In this document: positions 52,212-61,195 of the stretch, piece by piece
How the letters are laid out: every line of letters starts with the position of its first letter
Position numbering within the stretch: the stretch's first letter is position 1
NCBI GenBank assembly: GCA_965242975.1
Contig: CBDETS010000007.1
Span: 5,270,001 to 5,334,000 of the forward strand
Source: JAPPHA01 sp965242975
Lineage (GTDB): Bacteria; Pseudomonadota; Alphaproteobacteria; Rhodobacterales; Rhodobacteraceae
Direction of reading: 5' to 3'
Length of the DNA: 64,000 bases
Program-made: the position numbers and the translations under genes
Notes under the pieces: generated by a model
Told to the model about the DNA's origin: nothing
The model's input: only the letters and a program-made list of their open reading frames with translations
Databases searched by the model: none

Positions 52212-53060
52212 TCAGGCCTCTGGCATGATTTCGATTTCGATTCGGCAATGATCGCTCGGTCCCCAGTCATCAGGGCTGTTCAGGGCCTGCACTTTCAGTA
52301 AGTTGATAAGTTCCGTTGACGCGAATACGTAGTCAAGTTGGCGTTCGGCCGATTCCGGCTTCCTTCTGTTGGAATAGTATGTGGGGACATTCTTGCTGTC
52401 TCTCGGAAGTTCGGCCGGCCAAGGGTCGGCCTGCCTGCCGTTGGGATGTTCTGGTCCGACGAACGGCAATCCCAAGATTTCCATTCGGTCGAACACGGTC
52501 TTGTAGCGGGCCGCAAAATAATTGTCGCCACCTTCGCCATAACCACGCAGGATGTTCAGATCGCCAGCTGCCAGGATGCGGTGTCCATGCTTTGCCGCGA
52601 TGAACGTGGACAGGTCTGAAACGATTCGGTGAGCTGAGCCGTCCGAGAAACAGATTTTTCTTTTCGCTTGGACATGCGTGTTTACCCATGGCGCATACAT
52701 CGAAACAGCGATCAGCGCTTCGCCCGACGGCGGCGTAACAACTGCGGCGGAAAGTGTGCCAGGCCAACTGGCGACCAATCCCTTGGACTCCGCTGCATCG
52801 ATCGACTTTGCTTCGATCCAGTCGACTTCGATTCGGTTCGACAACTTGACGATTGCCGTTCTCCACCTGTTCGTTCCGCCCACGATCATGGTCTCCCATG
52901 GTGCCGGATTGACCTCAATTGCAGGATCGACGTTGATTCGATTCGTCACATCCGTAGGAGGTTCCCCGGCTTCCTGAAGGAGGGCCAAATCGACATTCAG
53001 GTCGAGCAGGTACCTCCATGAGTCCAGTTTATGTTGCATGTTCCAGGAAATGATTTTCAT
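52212..53060 (-). CDS. Endonuclease/exonuclease/phosphatase (EEP) family protein
   Basis: 282 residues. The EEP core is visible: IISWNMQHK (Asn7), LALLQEAG (Glu30, metal ligand), ILAAGDLNILRG (catalytic Asp/Asn), and a C-terminal PSDHCRIEIEI (Asp-His pair). Substrate may be DNA, RNA or phospho-compounds. It is divergent from the DUF5131/TcmP pair across a 494-base gap and has the same less GC-rich character, so it may belong to the same insertion. Function open. Confidence 0.8.
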   Translation of the reverse strand: MKIISWNMQHKLDSWRYLLDLNVDLALLQEAGEPPTDVTNRINVDPAIEVNPAPWETMIVGGTNRWRTAIVKLSNRIEVDWIEAKSIDAAESKGLVASWPGTLSAAVVTPPSGEALIAVSMYAPWVNTHVQAKRKICFSDGSAHRIVSDLSTFIAAKHGHRILAAGDLNILRGYGEGGDNYFAARYKTVFDRMEILGLPFVGPEHPNGRQADPWPAELPRDSKNVPTYYSNRRKPESAERQLDYVFASTELINLLKVQALNSPDDWGPSDHCRIEIEIMPEA

Positions 53061-53554
53061 TGTATTTCTAGCTCAAAGATGTTCCGGCAATGCCTTGGCA
53101 GAACGTCGGTCGCGACGCAACGCGGCGCAGCGCGAGTCTCGGAAAAATGCGAAACGGGCGGCGCTACGCCCACTCCACGGTGCTCGATGACTCAGTATAC
53201 GACGTCGCAGCTCGCTAATGGCAAATCATTGCCCGCAAACAAGTTACACCATCGCACGTTCGCAAAATCCATCAAAGTCGTATAGCTCGTCGTACACACG
53301 CCTCGCGTTGCCCTTTAGTGGATCGCGAAGCATTGGAACCGAACGGGGAGGCGCTCCGGATTTACCCGAGGCTGTCGAAAATTTGCGCAGATCGCTCTCG
53401 CATTGTCTCCGATCAAAGTCGACCAGCACGACGATTGTGGACATCGCGTGGCTCTGCACGAATTTGACGGGTCGATTAGGTGTGTACGCCGACCGTTCAC
53501 TGTTTGTTCTTCGGTCCAAATTAGGGTATCGATGCATTCACGAAAGGACCAAGC
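53061..53554. other. Gap between the EEP gene and the three-Cys pair
   Basis: Holds the divergent promoters of the EEP gene and the DUF5131/TcmP operon. A minus-strand frame inside 53244-53445, starting STIVVLVDFDRRQCESDLR, has a protein-like beginning that recalls Toprim-like partner proteins, but the continuation is not coherent in one frame. I treat it as a possible decayed fragment only. Confidence 0.3.
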
Positions 53555-54313
53555 ATGGGTCAGGCGTCTGAGATTGAATGGACAGACTCGACGTGGAATC
53601 CGGTCACGGGTTGCACAAAGATTGGTCCCGGTTGCGCGAATTGCTATGCAGAACGGTTTGCGGAGCGGTGGCGTGGCATTAAAGGGCATCCCTATGAGCA
53701 GGGGTTCGACCTCCGTCTCTGGCCGTCGCGGTTGGGACAACCGGCTTCCTGGAAGAAACCTCGCATGATTTTTGTGAACTCCATGAGCGATCTGTTTCAC
53801 AAGAAAGTCGATCGTGACCATATCGATCTTGTTTTCGATGCGATGGAGAAGGCCAACTGGCACGTCTACCAAGTCCTCACAAAGCGGAGTTCGTTGATGC
53901 GCAATTACGTACAGCGGAGATACGGAGGTGCTCCCGTTCCTCCACACATTTGGCTCGGGACCTCAGTGGAGGATGCAGCACACAAGGGACGCATCCAGCA
54001 CTTGCGGCAAATCAACTCTGAAGCCCGCTTCATTTCCTTTGAACCGCTGCTTGGACGAATTGGTGAGGTTGATCTGTCGGACATCGCTTGGGCCATTGTG
54101 GGCGGTGAGAGCGGCCCACATGCAAGGAGAATGGCTCCCGAATGGGCAACTGAACTGCGGGACAGGTGCAGGGAAAAGGGTGTGGCGTTCTTCTTCAAAC
54201 AGTGGGGCGGTCCGCGACCAAAATCTGGTGGGCGTCTTCTCGAAGATCGAGAGTGGAACGGATTTCCGTGGCAGATTGTACCAAGTGAAATACTCCAATC
54301 GTTACGGGCATAG
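53555..54313 (+). CDS. DUF5131 / phage Gp37-Gp68-family three-Cys-motif protein
   Basis: 252 residues from ATG 53555. The N-terminus, IEWTDSTWNPVTGCTKIGPG followed by CANCY, carries three cysteines (Cys20, Cys27, Cys30; C-x6-C-x2-C), the three-Cys motif. Other family segments are IFVNSMSDLFH, VYQVLTKRS, WLGTSVED and WAIVGGESGPHARRM. The cysteine cluster and TIM-barrel-like pattern suggest a radical-SAM-like, iron-sulfur protein; the reaction is unknown. It is followed 15 bases later by its standard partner TcmP. Common on phages and mobile elements. Confidence 0.9.
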   Translation: MGQASEIEWTDSTWNPVTGCTKIGPGCANCYAERFAERWRGIKGHPYEQGFDLRLWPSRLGQPASWKKPRMIFVNSMSDLFHKKVDRDHIDLVFDAMEKANWHVYQVLTKRSSLMRNYVQRRYGGAPVPPHIWLGTSVEDAAHKGRIQHLRQINSEARFISFEPLLGRIGEVDLSDIAWAIVGGESGPHARRMAPEWATELRDRCREKGVAFFFKQWGGPRPKSGGRLLEDREWNGFPWQIVPSEILQSLRA

Positions 54314-54328
54314 GCAGACAGCTAAAAT

Positions 54329-55465
54329 ATGATACCGAACTCCTACCGAGGGCGCGAACAATCCTACATCAAGCACCAATTCCTGACGCAGTATCTTCAG
54401 GCTGCAGCCTACAAGATACTGCTGGGAAGATCGCCGATCTTTAATTTCGTTGATGCATTTGCCGGGCCGTGGCGCGTCTCCAATTCGGACTATTCTGACG
54501 CGTCGTTCTCTCAGGCGTTGCGAACATTGGAGGCTGTACGAGCAGATTTGGCTAGGAAAGGCATCGACGGCCTAAAAATCCGACTCTGTCTTTGCGAACG
54601 CAGGGAAACAGCCGTTGATCAGCTAACCAAATACGCGGAATCCCGTAGGGGTTTAGATATCCGCATCTTTCCAGGGTCCTTTGAGGACAATTTAGACGAC
54701 ATAGCCGCTGACTGCCATGATGGCTTCACTTTCAGCTTCATTGATCCAACCGGCTGGGACATTCGGTCCGAACCAATTCTCGAATTCCTCAAAGATAGAA
54801 GAGGAGAATTCTTGCTCAACTTCATGGCGGAACACGTTAACCGGCACGCGAAATTCTCGCAGGTCGCGTCGTCGTTCGGCCGCTTTCTTGCTGACCCCGA
54901 TTGGAGTGATGAGTTTTACGAGTTGCCTTCGAACTGGAGCAACGAACAACGCGTACTCCATTTGCTCAGACAAAAAATCAAGAAAACAGGGGCAGCTTCT
55001 TACGTGCCAGACTTTCCAATCCTGAAACCCTTGGAAAATCGCGTGAAAATGCGGCTCTTGCTCGGTACTCACGTAGCCAAAGGGCTAGAAGTATTTCGCG
55101 ACGTTCAGTGGAAAGTCGAGAAACAGGAAATCGAGACCCGCAACCAATTGCGAAGCGAAGGCCAGCAACAGATCGGTTTGTTCACAGACGATGAAATCGT
55201 CGCGTTACAACAGAACGCTTCAGGGATAGGTTGCCCGAGATTTCTGCGGCGAGCGGAATCCCAAATTGTGGCGAGACTGTCTGATAGAGGTACGCAGACC
55301 TTTTCTGCAATTGCCGTTCATGTCCTTGAATTTGTCCCTATGCGACTTACACAGGTCAAGGATTTGGTGAACGACATGAAGATTCGCGGTGTTTTGAAAT
55401 TTGACCTGCCGCCAAGAAAGCAGAAACCGCAGGAATCCACGAGGATTTCTTTGTTGAAATCATGA
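54329..55465 (+). CDS. tcmP: Three-Cys-motif partner protein TcmP
   Basis: 378 residues. The N-terminal half has the TcmP pattern: HQFLTQYLQAAAYKILLG, FNFVDAFAGPWR (a methyltransferase-like first motif), KIRLCLCERRETA, then TFSFIDPTGWDI. The C-terminal part is less conserved. TcmP proteins are defined by their place next to a three-Cys-motif gene, as here. The partnership suggests joint modification of some substrate; function not established. AT-richer than the neighbouring sugar genes, which supports transfer. Confidence 0.88.
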   Translation: MIPNSYRGREQSYIKHQFLTQYLQAAAYKILLGRSPIFNFVDAFAGPWRVSNSDYSDASFSQALRTLEAVRADLARKGIDGLKIRLCLCERRETAVDQLTKYAESRRGLDIRIFPGSFEDNLDDIAADCHDGFTFSFIDPTGWDIRSEPILEFLKDRRGEFLLNFMAEHVNRHAKFSQVASSFGRFLADPDWSDEFYELPSNWSNEQRVLHLLRQKIKKTGAASYVPDFPILKPLENRVKMRLLLGTHVAKGLEVFRDVQWKVEKQEIETRNQLRSEGQQQIGLFTDDEIVALQQNASGIGCPRFLRRAESQIVARLSDRGTQTFSAIAVHVLEFVPMRLTQVKDLVNDMKIRGVLKFDLPPRKQKPQESTRISLLKS

Positions 55466-55498
55466 TGCCCTCGCATGCTTTCGAAGAAGGAGAACGGC

Positions 55499-56527
55499 AT
55501 GGAACTCGCCACGCGGCATTGGGACCGCCACGGCAACGGCGGCTTGACGTTCACTGATCTCGGGTTCGGGACTGCGCCATTTGGAAATCTCTACAAGGCG
55601 ATAGACGACCGGACCGCTGACTCGATCCTCGAGTGCGCATGGGATTCAGGGGTGCGTTACTTTGATACGGCTCCATTGTACGGGCTTGGCCTGGCAGAAA
55701 CGCGCCTCGGCCGATTCCTGCGGAACAGGCCGCGAGACAGCTTTGTCCTGTCCACCAAGGTTGGCCGGCTCCTGAAGGCCACGACTCCGGACAAGCGCGA
55801 AGGAATCGGGAAATGGTTCGACGTGCCTAGCCGGAAAGAAGTCTATGACTACGGCCACGACGGCGTCCTGAGGTCCCTGGAGTTCTCGCTTGAACGGCTC
55901 GGGCTTGACCGGATCGACATTCTCTATGCCCATGATCTCGACCTGTTCAACCATGGGAGCCCCAAGGTTCTTGAAGAAAAGCTGCAGGAGTTCGTCTCCG
56001 GGGGATACAAGGCGCTCCTTCGTCTCCGCGATGAAGGCGTGATCAGCGCGTTCGGTGCCGGAATCAACGAGTGGGAGCCGGCGCAGTGGCTGGCCGAGCG
56101 ATGCGATATCGACATTTTTCTCTTGGCTGGACGGTACACGTTGCTCGAACAGGAAGCGGGAAAGACCTTTCTGCCGCTCTGCCGGAGACGCGGAATCGGC
56201 CTGACCATCGGTGGTCCGTACAATTCGGGCATTCTTGCTTCGGGTCCGCGCCGGGGCGCGTTCTACGACTACAGTCCGGCGCCCGCGGAGACGCTCGAAC
56301 GTGTCGCCCGGATCGATGCCATCTGCACCGGAAACGGTGTTCGCATGATCGATGCGGCTTTCCGGTTTCCCCTCAGGGAACCGGCAGTGCTTTCAGTCAT
56401 GCCAGGTGGTCAGAGCGTCGACGAAATGAAGGACAACGTGCGGGCAAGCCGGGCGAAGGTTCCATCCGTGGTCTGGGAGGAACTGGCCGCGGCGGGCTTG
56501 CTGGCAAGCGACCATGCGGCCAAATGA
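55499..56527 (+). CDS. Aldo/keto reductase, probable L-fucose (aldose) 1-dehydrogenase
   Basis: 342 residues from ATG 55499, with AAGGAGAA in front. The AKR tetrad is present: Asp56 and Tyr61 in FDTAPLYG, Lys87 in STKVG, His145 in YAHD. The family is that of D-threo-aldose 1-dehydrogenase / pyridoxal 4-dehydrogenase, which oxidises L-fucose to L-fucono-1,5-lactone with NAD(P). The lactonase gene next to it supports this. It starts 33 bases after tcmP, at the edge of the insertion, so its own promoter may lie inside tcmP. Confidence 0.88.
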   Translation: MELATRHWDRHGNGGLTFTDLGFGTAPFGNLYKAIDDRTADSILECAWDSGVRYFDTAPLYGLGLAETRLGRFLRNRPRDSFVLSTKVGRLLKATTPDKREGIGKWFDVPSRKEVYDYGHDGVLRSLEFSLERLGLDRIDILYAHDLDLFNHGSPKVLEEKLQEFVSGGYKALLRLRDEGVISAFGAGINEWEPAQWLAERCDIDIFLLAGRYTLLEQEAGKTFLPLCRRRGIGLTIGGPYNSGILASGPRRGAFYDYSPAPAETLERVARIDAICTGNGVRMIDAAFRFPLREPAVLSVMPGGQSVDEMKDNVRASRAKVPSVVWEELAAAGLLASDHAAK

Positions 56528-56554
56528 CGGCGTAGGTGGCCGGTGGAATTCGCG

Positions 56555-57397
56555 ATGAAGGTAATTGATGCACATCACCACTACTGGCAGCCGGCACGCG
56601 GCGACTACACGTGGATGCCTATGGACAATCCCGTACTCGCACGACCCTATGATCCGTCACATCTGACGCCCGCCCTGGAGTCTTGTGGAATCGATCGAAC
56701 CGTCCTTGTCCAGGCGGCGGCAACAGTCAATGAAACCGAGTACATGCTGGGGTTGGCCGATGCAGCGCCCCACGTCGCCGGCGTTGTGGGCTGGGTCGAC
56801 TTCGAGGATGTGTCCGACCGGGACAGTCTCGCCCGTCTTGCGCATCACCCGAAATTCGTCGGAGTTCGGCCGATGATCCAGGACATCGCTGATGTCGAGT
56901 GGATGTTGCGTGCCGACATCGACTGGGCATACCGGGCGGTCGTTGCGGAGGGCCTCGCTTTCGATGCTCTCGGGTTTCCGCGCCACCTGGAGAATTTCCT
57001 CGTGCTCCTGCGCCGTCATCCGGACATGAGGGTGGTCATCGATCATTGCATGAAGCCGCAGATCGTGGACCACTCCCCGGAGACCTTTGATCATTGGGCG
57101 CGGGGCATGTCCCGTCTTGCCAGGGAAACGGGGGCCTTCTGCAAGCTGTCCGGTCTGGTCACCGAGGCGCGCGAAGACTGGACGTTCGACGATCTGCGTC
57201 CCTATGTTGATCACGTGTTGTGCGAGTTCGGCGCGGAACGCGTGATGTGGGGTTCCGACTGGCCGGTCTGCCGTCTGCGTGCCGAGTACGGGGACTGGCT
57301 GGCCGCCTCCCGGTTTCTGACCGCAGAGTTGGGAGAGAGGGAGAAGTCCCGCGTGTTCGGTGGAACCGCGACCGAGTTCTACCGCCTGGAACTATAA
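56555..57397 (+). CDS. Amidohydrolase-family lactonase (probable L-fuconolactonase)
   Basis: 280 residues from ATG 56555; GTG 56543 would add four. Amidohydrolase_2 features: IDAHHHYW at the N-terminus (metal-site histidines 7-9), VVIDHCMKP in the middle, KLSGLVTEA, and GSDWPVC near residue 235 with the catalytic Asp. This matches the COG3618 lactonases that open L-fucono- or L-rhamnono-lactone. Second step of the oxidative route, 27 bases after the dehydrogenase. Its end overlaps the convergent kinase gene by six bases. Confidence 0.9.
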   Translation: MKVIDAHHHYWQPARGDYTWMPMDNPVLARPYDPSHLTPALESCGIDRTVLVQAAATVNETEYMLGLADAAPHVAGVVGWVDFEDVSDRDSLARLAHHPKFVGVRPMIQDIADVEWMLRADIDWAYRAVVAEGLAFDALGFPRHLENFLVLLRRHPDMRVVIDHCMKPQIVDHSPETFDHWARGMSRLARETGAFCKLSGLVTEAREDWTFDDLRPYVDHVLCEFGAERVMWGSDWPVCRLRAEYGDWLAASRFLTAELGEREKSRVFGGTATEFYRLEL

Positions 57398-58306
57398 CGC
57401 GTTCAGGAAATCCAGGACCTTCATTCGATCCAGCATCGCCCTGTCTTCGGGGATGGTTGAAACGGTCAACGCCGCGCAGCCCTGGGCGAATTCAGCCGCC
57501 GATCGGAAATTTCGCGTCCTGGTCAGCTCCGCCGCCAGCGCTCCGGTGAATGCATCTCCGGCACCATGCGTCGAGATGACATCGACGTTGATCCCGGGCA
57601 GCCTGAAGCATTCGTCCTTCGTACGGGCAAACAGCCCCTCCCCGCCGAGTGTTATGATGACGGCGGCAGGGCCCCGGTCGATCAGTTCCCCGGCCGCGCG
57701 TTCCACATCGAGGGCCGTTTCGTCGAGGCCTGTGTGCATCGCGGCTTCGATCCGGTTGACCACCAAAACGTCGATGCGTTCAACCACTTCGGGCACCGCG
57801 AGCGCATGGTCATTGTATGGTGCCGCATTGAGAATCACCCGGCAGTCTTTCGGCGCGCGCGCGATGGCGGTGCGGTTGACCATCGACGGGACCTCGCACT
57901 GAAGGACCAGTCCCTTGAGCGACGGAAACATGGTGATCTCTGAAGCATCGATTCCGCCGTTGGCGCCCGAGACGATCACGGCGCCGTAGTCTCCTCCCGG
58001 ATCGACAATCGCGACACTCATTCCCGTGGGTTCATCGACCTGCAGGACTTGCCGGTCGTCGACCCCGGAGGCCTCGAGTGACCGGCGAATTCTTTCGCCG
58101 AATTCATCGGTTCCGATGCGCCCCGCCATGGCAGTCGATGCGCCCATCCTGGCTGCCGCCAGCGCCTGGTTTCCGCCCTTGCCGCCAAGGCGGTACGAAA
58201 CCGACGTTCCGACAACGGTTTCGTCGGTTTGCGGAAAATACGGGGCGTCGACGACAACGTCGAGATGCAAGGCCCCGATGACGAGGATTTCCGGATCCAC
58301 AGTCAT
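57392..58306 (-). CDS. PfkB-family carbohydrate kinase
   Basis: 304 residues. RLGGKGGNQALAAARMGA (39-56) and THGAGDAFTGA (Asp251 as base) are the two PfkB signatures; both are intact. It resembles ribokinase more than fructokinase. It is the second PfkB kinase of the window (compare 40315) but differs in sequence. Its ATG overlaps the stop of the sugar isomerase pseudogene (ATGA), so the two were one operon. Substrate unknown. Confidence 0.87.
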   Translation of the reverse strand: MTVDPEILVIGALHLDVVVDAPYFPQTDETVVGTSVSYRLGGKGGNQALAAARMGASTAMAGRIGTDEFGERIRRSLEASGVDDRQVLQVDEPTGMSVAIVDPGGDYGAVIVSGANGGIDASEITMFPSLKGLVLQCEVPSMVNRTAIARAPKDCRVILNAAPYNDHALAVPEVVERIDVLVVNRIEAAMHTGLDETALDVERAAGELIDRGPAAVIITLGGEGLFARTKDECFRLPGINVDVISTHGAGDAFTGALAAELTRTRNFRSAAEFAQGCAALTVSTIPEDRAMLDRMKVLDFLNAL

Positions 58307-59283
58307 GCCCCGCAGAGCGCCGTGGGGATCAGGCGTCGACTCAGGGTTGCGTCCTGCCGCGACATTGTGTCGGCGAGCTCTGTGTCATGGACGAGTTCGC
58401 GTGCAATTCCGCGTAACCGGTCAGCCAACCGGACATTCGTTCGTGCTTCCTCGAAGGGATCGAGACCCGAGTGGTCCGGGAACGTGTCGAAATCGATGAT
58501 GCCGTCGTAACCGTTGCTGGCCAGTTCGACGAACAGTTCCAGGGTTTGGACCGGGTGAACCATTCCGACCATCAGCCCGTTATCCCGCGTCCCGCGTGCA
58601 TCATTGAGATGAACGCCCAGCAGGCGTGAATGTCAACAGATCAGATGCTCCGAGCAAGCAGGGATTTCGCCGGCCATGAGGGTGTGCGCCATGTCGAGAG
58701 TGACGCCAAGGTTTCCATGGTTGGCATCCTCGATCGCCGGCAAGGTCGTTGCCGCATCCGGCAGGAGAGCGTGGGCCCGCAATTCCGCCGGCTTGTATTC
58801 GATCGCGAAATCGATGTCGGGATTGTGGTCCGCAACCTCCTCGAGCGCGGCGACGGTATCGTCCCACATGCGGTGATACGCACCCTGAAAGGCGCAATCG
58901 ACACCGTCCTGTCCCAGCCAGATGCTCATCATTTTGCCATTCGTTTCGGATAGGGTATCAATCCCTCTCTTCGTCAGGTCGATTGCTGCACGCCGGTCTC
59001 TCCGGTCGGGGTATGTAAACGAGCCGATGGCGAACCGCCGGAAGCCAAATTAGCGCATGGCCAGCCCGTTCGAGGCCATGCCGTTGTCTGCCGGCAACGA
59101 GACCAGGCGCCGCGGGCCCAGGCCCTCGACATGATCAGGGAAATCGAGGTCCGCCGATATGATACCCTCGATTGGTGAGGCGGCGGCAATGAAGTCCGGA
59201 CGGGACGGAGGCGAGTTCCCTGCAATGACCGGTTTGAAGGCGTTGAGCCGGGCTGCGTATCCCGGGCGCTTGTCGGATGTCAT
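58303..59283 (-). pseudogene. Sugar isomerase/epimerase (TIM barrel), two in-frame stops
   Basis: One reading frame from ATG 59283 to the stop at 58303 would give 326 residues, but it contains TAA at 59052-59050 and TGA at 58635-58633. The frame is kept across both. Family segments on either side: RRAAIDLTKRGID, MSIWLGQDGVD, FAIEYKPAELRAH, LLPDAATTLPAIEDANHGN, GVTLDMAHTLMAGE, then after TGA HSRLLGVHLNDARGT and YDGIIDFDTFPD. The residues at the second stop fit CGA to TGA. It belongs to the xylose-isomerase-like barrels that act on deoxy or keto sugars. Recently broken, since the rest is well kept. Confidence 0.8.
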
Positions 59284-59647
59284 CGATCGTTCCAGTTCAC
59301 GTGTTTTCGAGCGGACCCGCATGGATTCCGCCAGGGATTGTGGGGACGCCGCGCTTGGATTTCTGCCACCCGGTTCCTGTCCCCGGAAAAAGTGTTGACC
59401 GGTGGACATTCATCATAGCATGACACGAAGGACCGGAAACCTGTATCGGGGCTCCCCTGTCGGTGATTCTCCACGTACGGGCTGTTGGACCCTTGCTTGT
59501 GTGCACGCAGCCGATGTGGGCAGATGGCCCGGTCAGGTGAGGTGAAGCGGATCACCGGTCAGGGTTTTCGCCTGTGGCAATACACGCCATGCGTCGTGAG
59601 CATGTCGTCCCATCGGCATCCAGAGCCCGGCTGGAATTGGGAGATCT
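59284..59647. other. Divergent gap before the dehydratase operon
   Basis: Should hold the promoters for the minus-strand isomerase/kinase pair and the plus-strand dehydratase-SDR-FAH operon. No clear -35/-10 pair or operator was recognised. The frame of the isomerase pseudogene stays open upstream to 59409 without family similarity. GGGAGA at 59639-59644 is the ribosome site of the next gene. Confidence 0.35.
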
Positions 59648-61177
59648 ATGGTGACGCATACACATGCCAGGCTCGTCCGGCTGCATGAAAAGGATCAGGT
59701 CGCGGTCGCGCTGGACCCGCTGAAACCGGGTGAAGGTCTTGATCGCCACGGGATCACGGTCTCGTCAGGGATCGCGGCCGGCCACAAGATCGCGGTCGTG
59801 CCGATCGCGGCGGAAGAGGGTGTTCTGAAATACGGACAGGTCATCGGCTTCGCGAAGACCTATATCGCCCCGGGAGATCATGTCCACGTGCACAATCTCG
59901 GCATGGGGGACCATCATCAGGACTATGCGTTTGGCCTGGACTGCCGCCAGTTGCCGCCAGTCGAGGACAAGGCGGAATTCATGGGTTATCACCGGGCCGA
60001 CGGAAGCGTAGGTACGCGGAACTACGTCGGTATTCTGACAACCGTGAACTGCGCAGGGAGCGTGGCGCGGTTCATTGGCGAGGCCGTGGCCAGGGCAGGG
60101 TCCCTGGAAGGAATGCACAACATCGACGGGGTCGTACCGATCGTCCACGGAACGGGTTGTGGAATGTCTGATCGAAACGAGGGTTACGCGACTCTGTTCA
60201 GAACTCTTTCGGGCTATGCCCGCAATCCGAATTTCGGTGGTATTCTGCTCATGGGCCTCGGATGCGAGGTGATGCAGGTCCCTGACCTCGTCGGCCCGGG
60301 TCGGGGGGTGAACGATCCGACGTTCGGGTTCCTGAACATCCAGCAAATCGGAGGAACGCGGAAAACCATCGAACGGGGAGTTGAACTGCTGCAGGGAATT
60401 GCCCGGTGTGCCAACAGGATCGAGCGAAAACCGGCACCCGCGAGCCAACTGGTGCTGGGGCTGCAGTGCGGAGGGTCCGACGGCTACTCCGGGATTACCG
60501 CGAACCCGGCGCTCGGGGCCGCGGCCGACCTGCTCGTCCGTCACGGCGGTTCGGCGATCCTGTCTGAAACCCCGGAGATCTATGGCGCCGAACATCTTCT
60601 GACCCGGCGAGCCGTCAACACCAGCGTCGGCGAAAGCCTGGTGGAAAGGATCCGCTGGTGGGAAGAATATACGTCCCGCAACGAATGCGCGATGGACAAC
60701 AATCCGACTCCGGGAAACAAGCGTGGCGGGTTGACGACAATCCTGGAGAAGTCCCTGGGAGCAGTGGCGAAAGGAGGGACGGCCCCGTTGTCCGCCGTCT
60801 ACGAGTATGCCGAACGAGTCGAAACGCGGGGTCTGGTTTTCATGGACAGCCCCGGATATGACCCGTGTTCGGTCACTGGTCAGATCGCGTCGGGCGCAAA
60901 CCTGGTTGCGTTCACGACCGGAAGAGGTTCGGTATCCGGCTACATGCCGACACCGTGCGTCAAGCTCGCCAGCAACGATAGCCTGTTTGACCGCATGGGC
61001 GACGACATGGACGTGAACTGCGGGGACATCGTGTCGGGCGGCGCAGACGTCGCGGAAAAGGGACGGGAGATCTTTGACCTGTTCCTGCGGGTCGCGTCCG
61101 GTGAGCGAACACGTAGCGAGTGCCTGGGGTTCGGGGGCGCTGAATTCGTGCCGTGGCAGATCGGCGCAGTGATGTGA
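59648..61177 (+). CDS. UxaA/altronate-dehydratase-family sugar-acid dehydratase
   Basis: 509 residues from ATG 59648 (GGGAGA upstream). The N-terminal SAF-like domain (about 1-100; KYGQVIGFAKTYIAPGDHVHVHNL) and the large C-terminal domain (about 110-509; VGTRNYVGILTTVNCAGSVA, GTGCGMSDRNEGY, LGLQCGGSDGYSGITANPALG) are fused, as in UxaA. In sugar-acid pathways this family removes water from altronate, galactarate or, in L-fucose/L-rhamnose clusters, the 6-deoxy acid to give 2-keto-3-deoxy-L-fuconate or the rhamnonate equivalent. The neighbours favour that. First gene of dehydratase-SDR-FAH. Confidence 0.9.
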   Translation: MVTHTHARLVRLHEKDQVAVALDPLKPGEGLDRHGITVSSGIAAGHKIAVVPIAAEEGVLKYGQVIGFAKTYIAPGDHVHVHNLGMGDHHQDYAFGLDCRQLPPVEDKAEFMGYHRADGSVGTRNYVGILTTVNCAGSVARFIGEAVARAGSLEGMHNIDGVVPIVHGTGCGMSDRNEGYATLFRTLSGYARNPNFGGILLMGLGCEVMQVPDLVGPGRGVNDPTFGFLNIQQIGGTRKTIERGVELLQGIARCANRIERKPAPASQLVLGLQCGGSDGYSGITANPALGAAADLLVRHGGSAILSETPEIYGAEHLLTRRAVNTSVGESLVERIRWWEEYTSRNECAMDNNPTPGNKRGGLTTILEKSLGAVAKGGTAPLSAVYEYAERVETRGLVFMDSPGYDPCSVTGQIASGANLVAFTTGRGSVSGYMPTPCVKLASNDSLFDRMGDDMDVNCGDIVSGGADVAEKGREIFDLFLRVASGERTRSECLGFGGAEFVPWQIGAVM

Positions 61178-61195
61178 TTGATGGGGGGCGATCGG

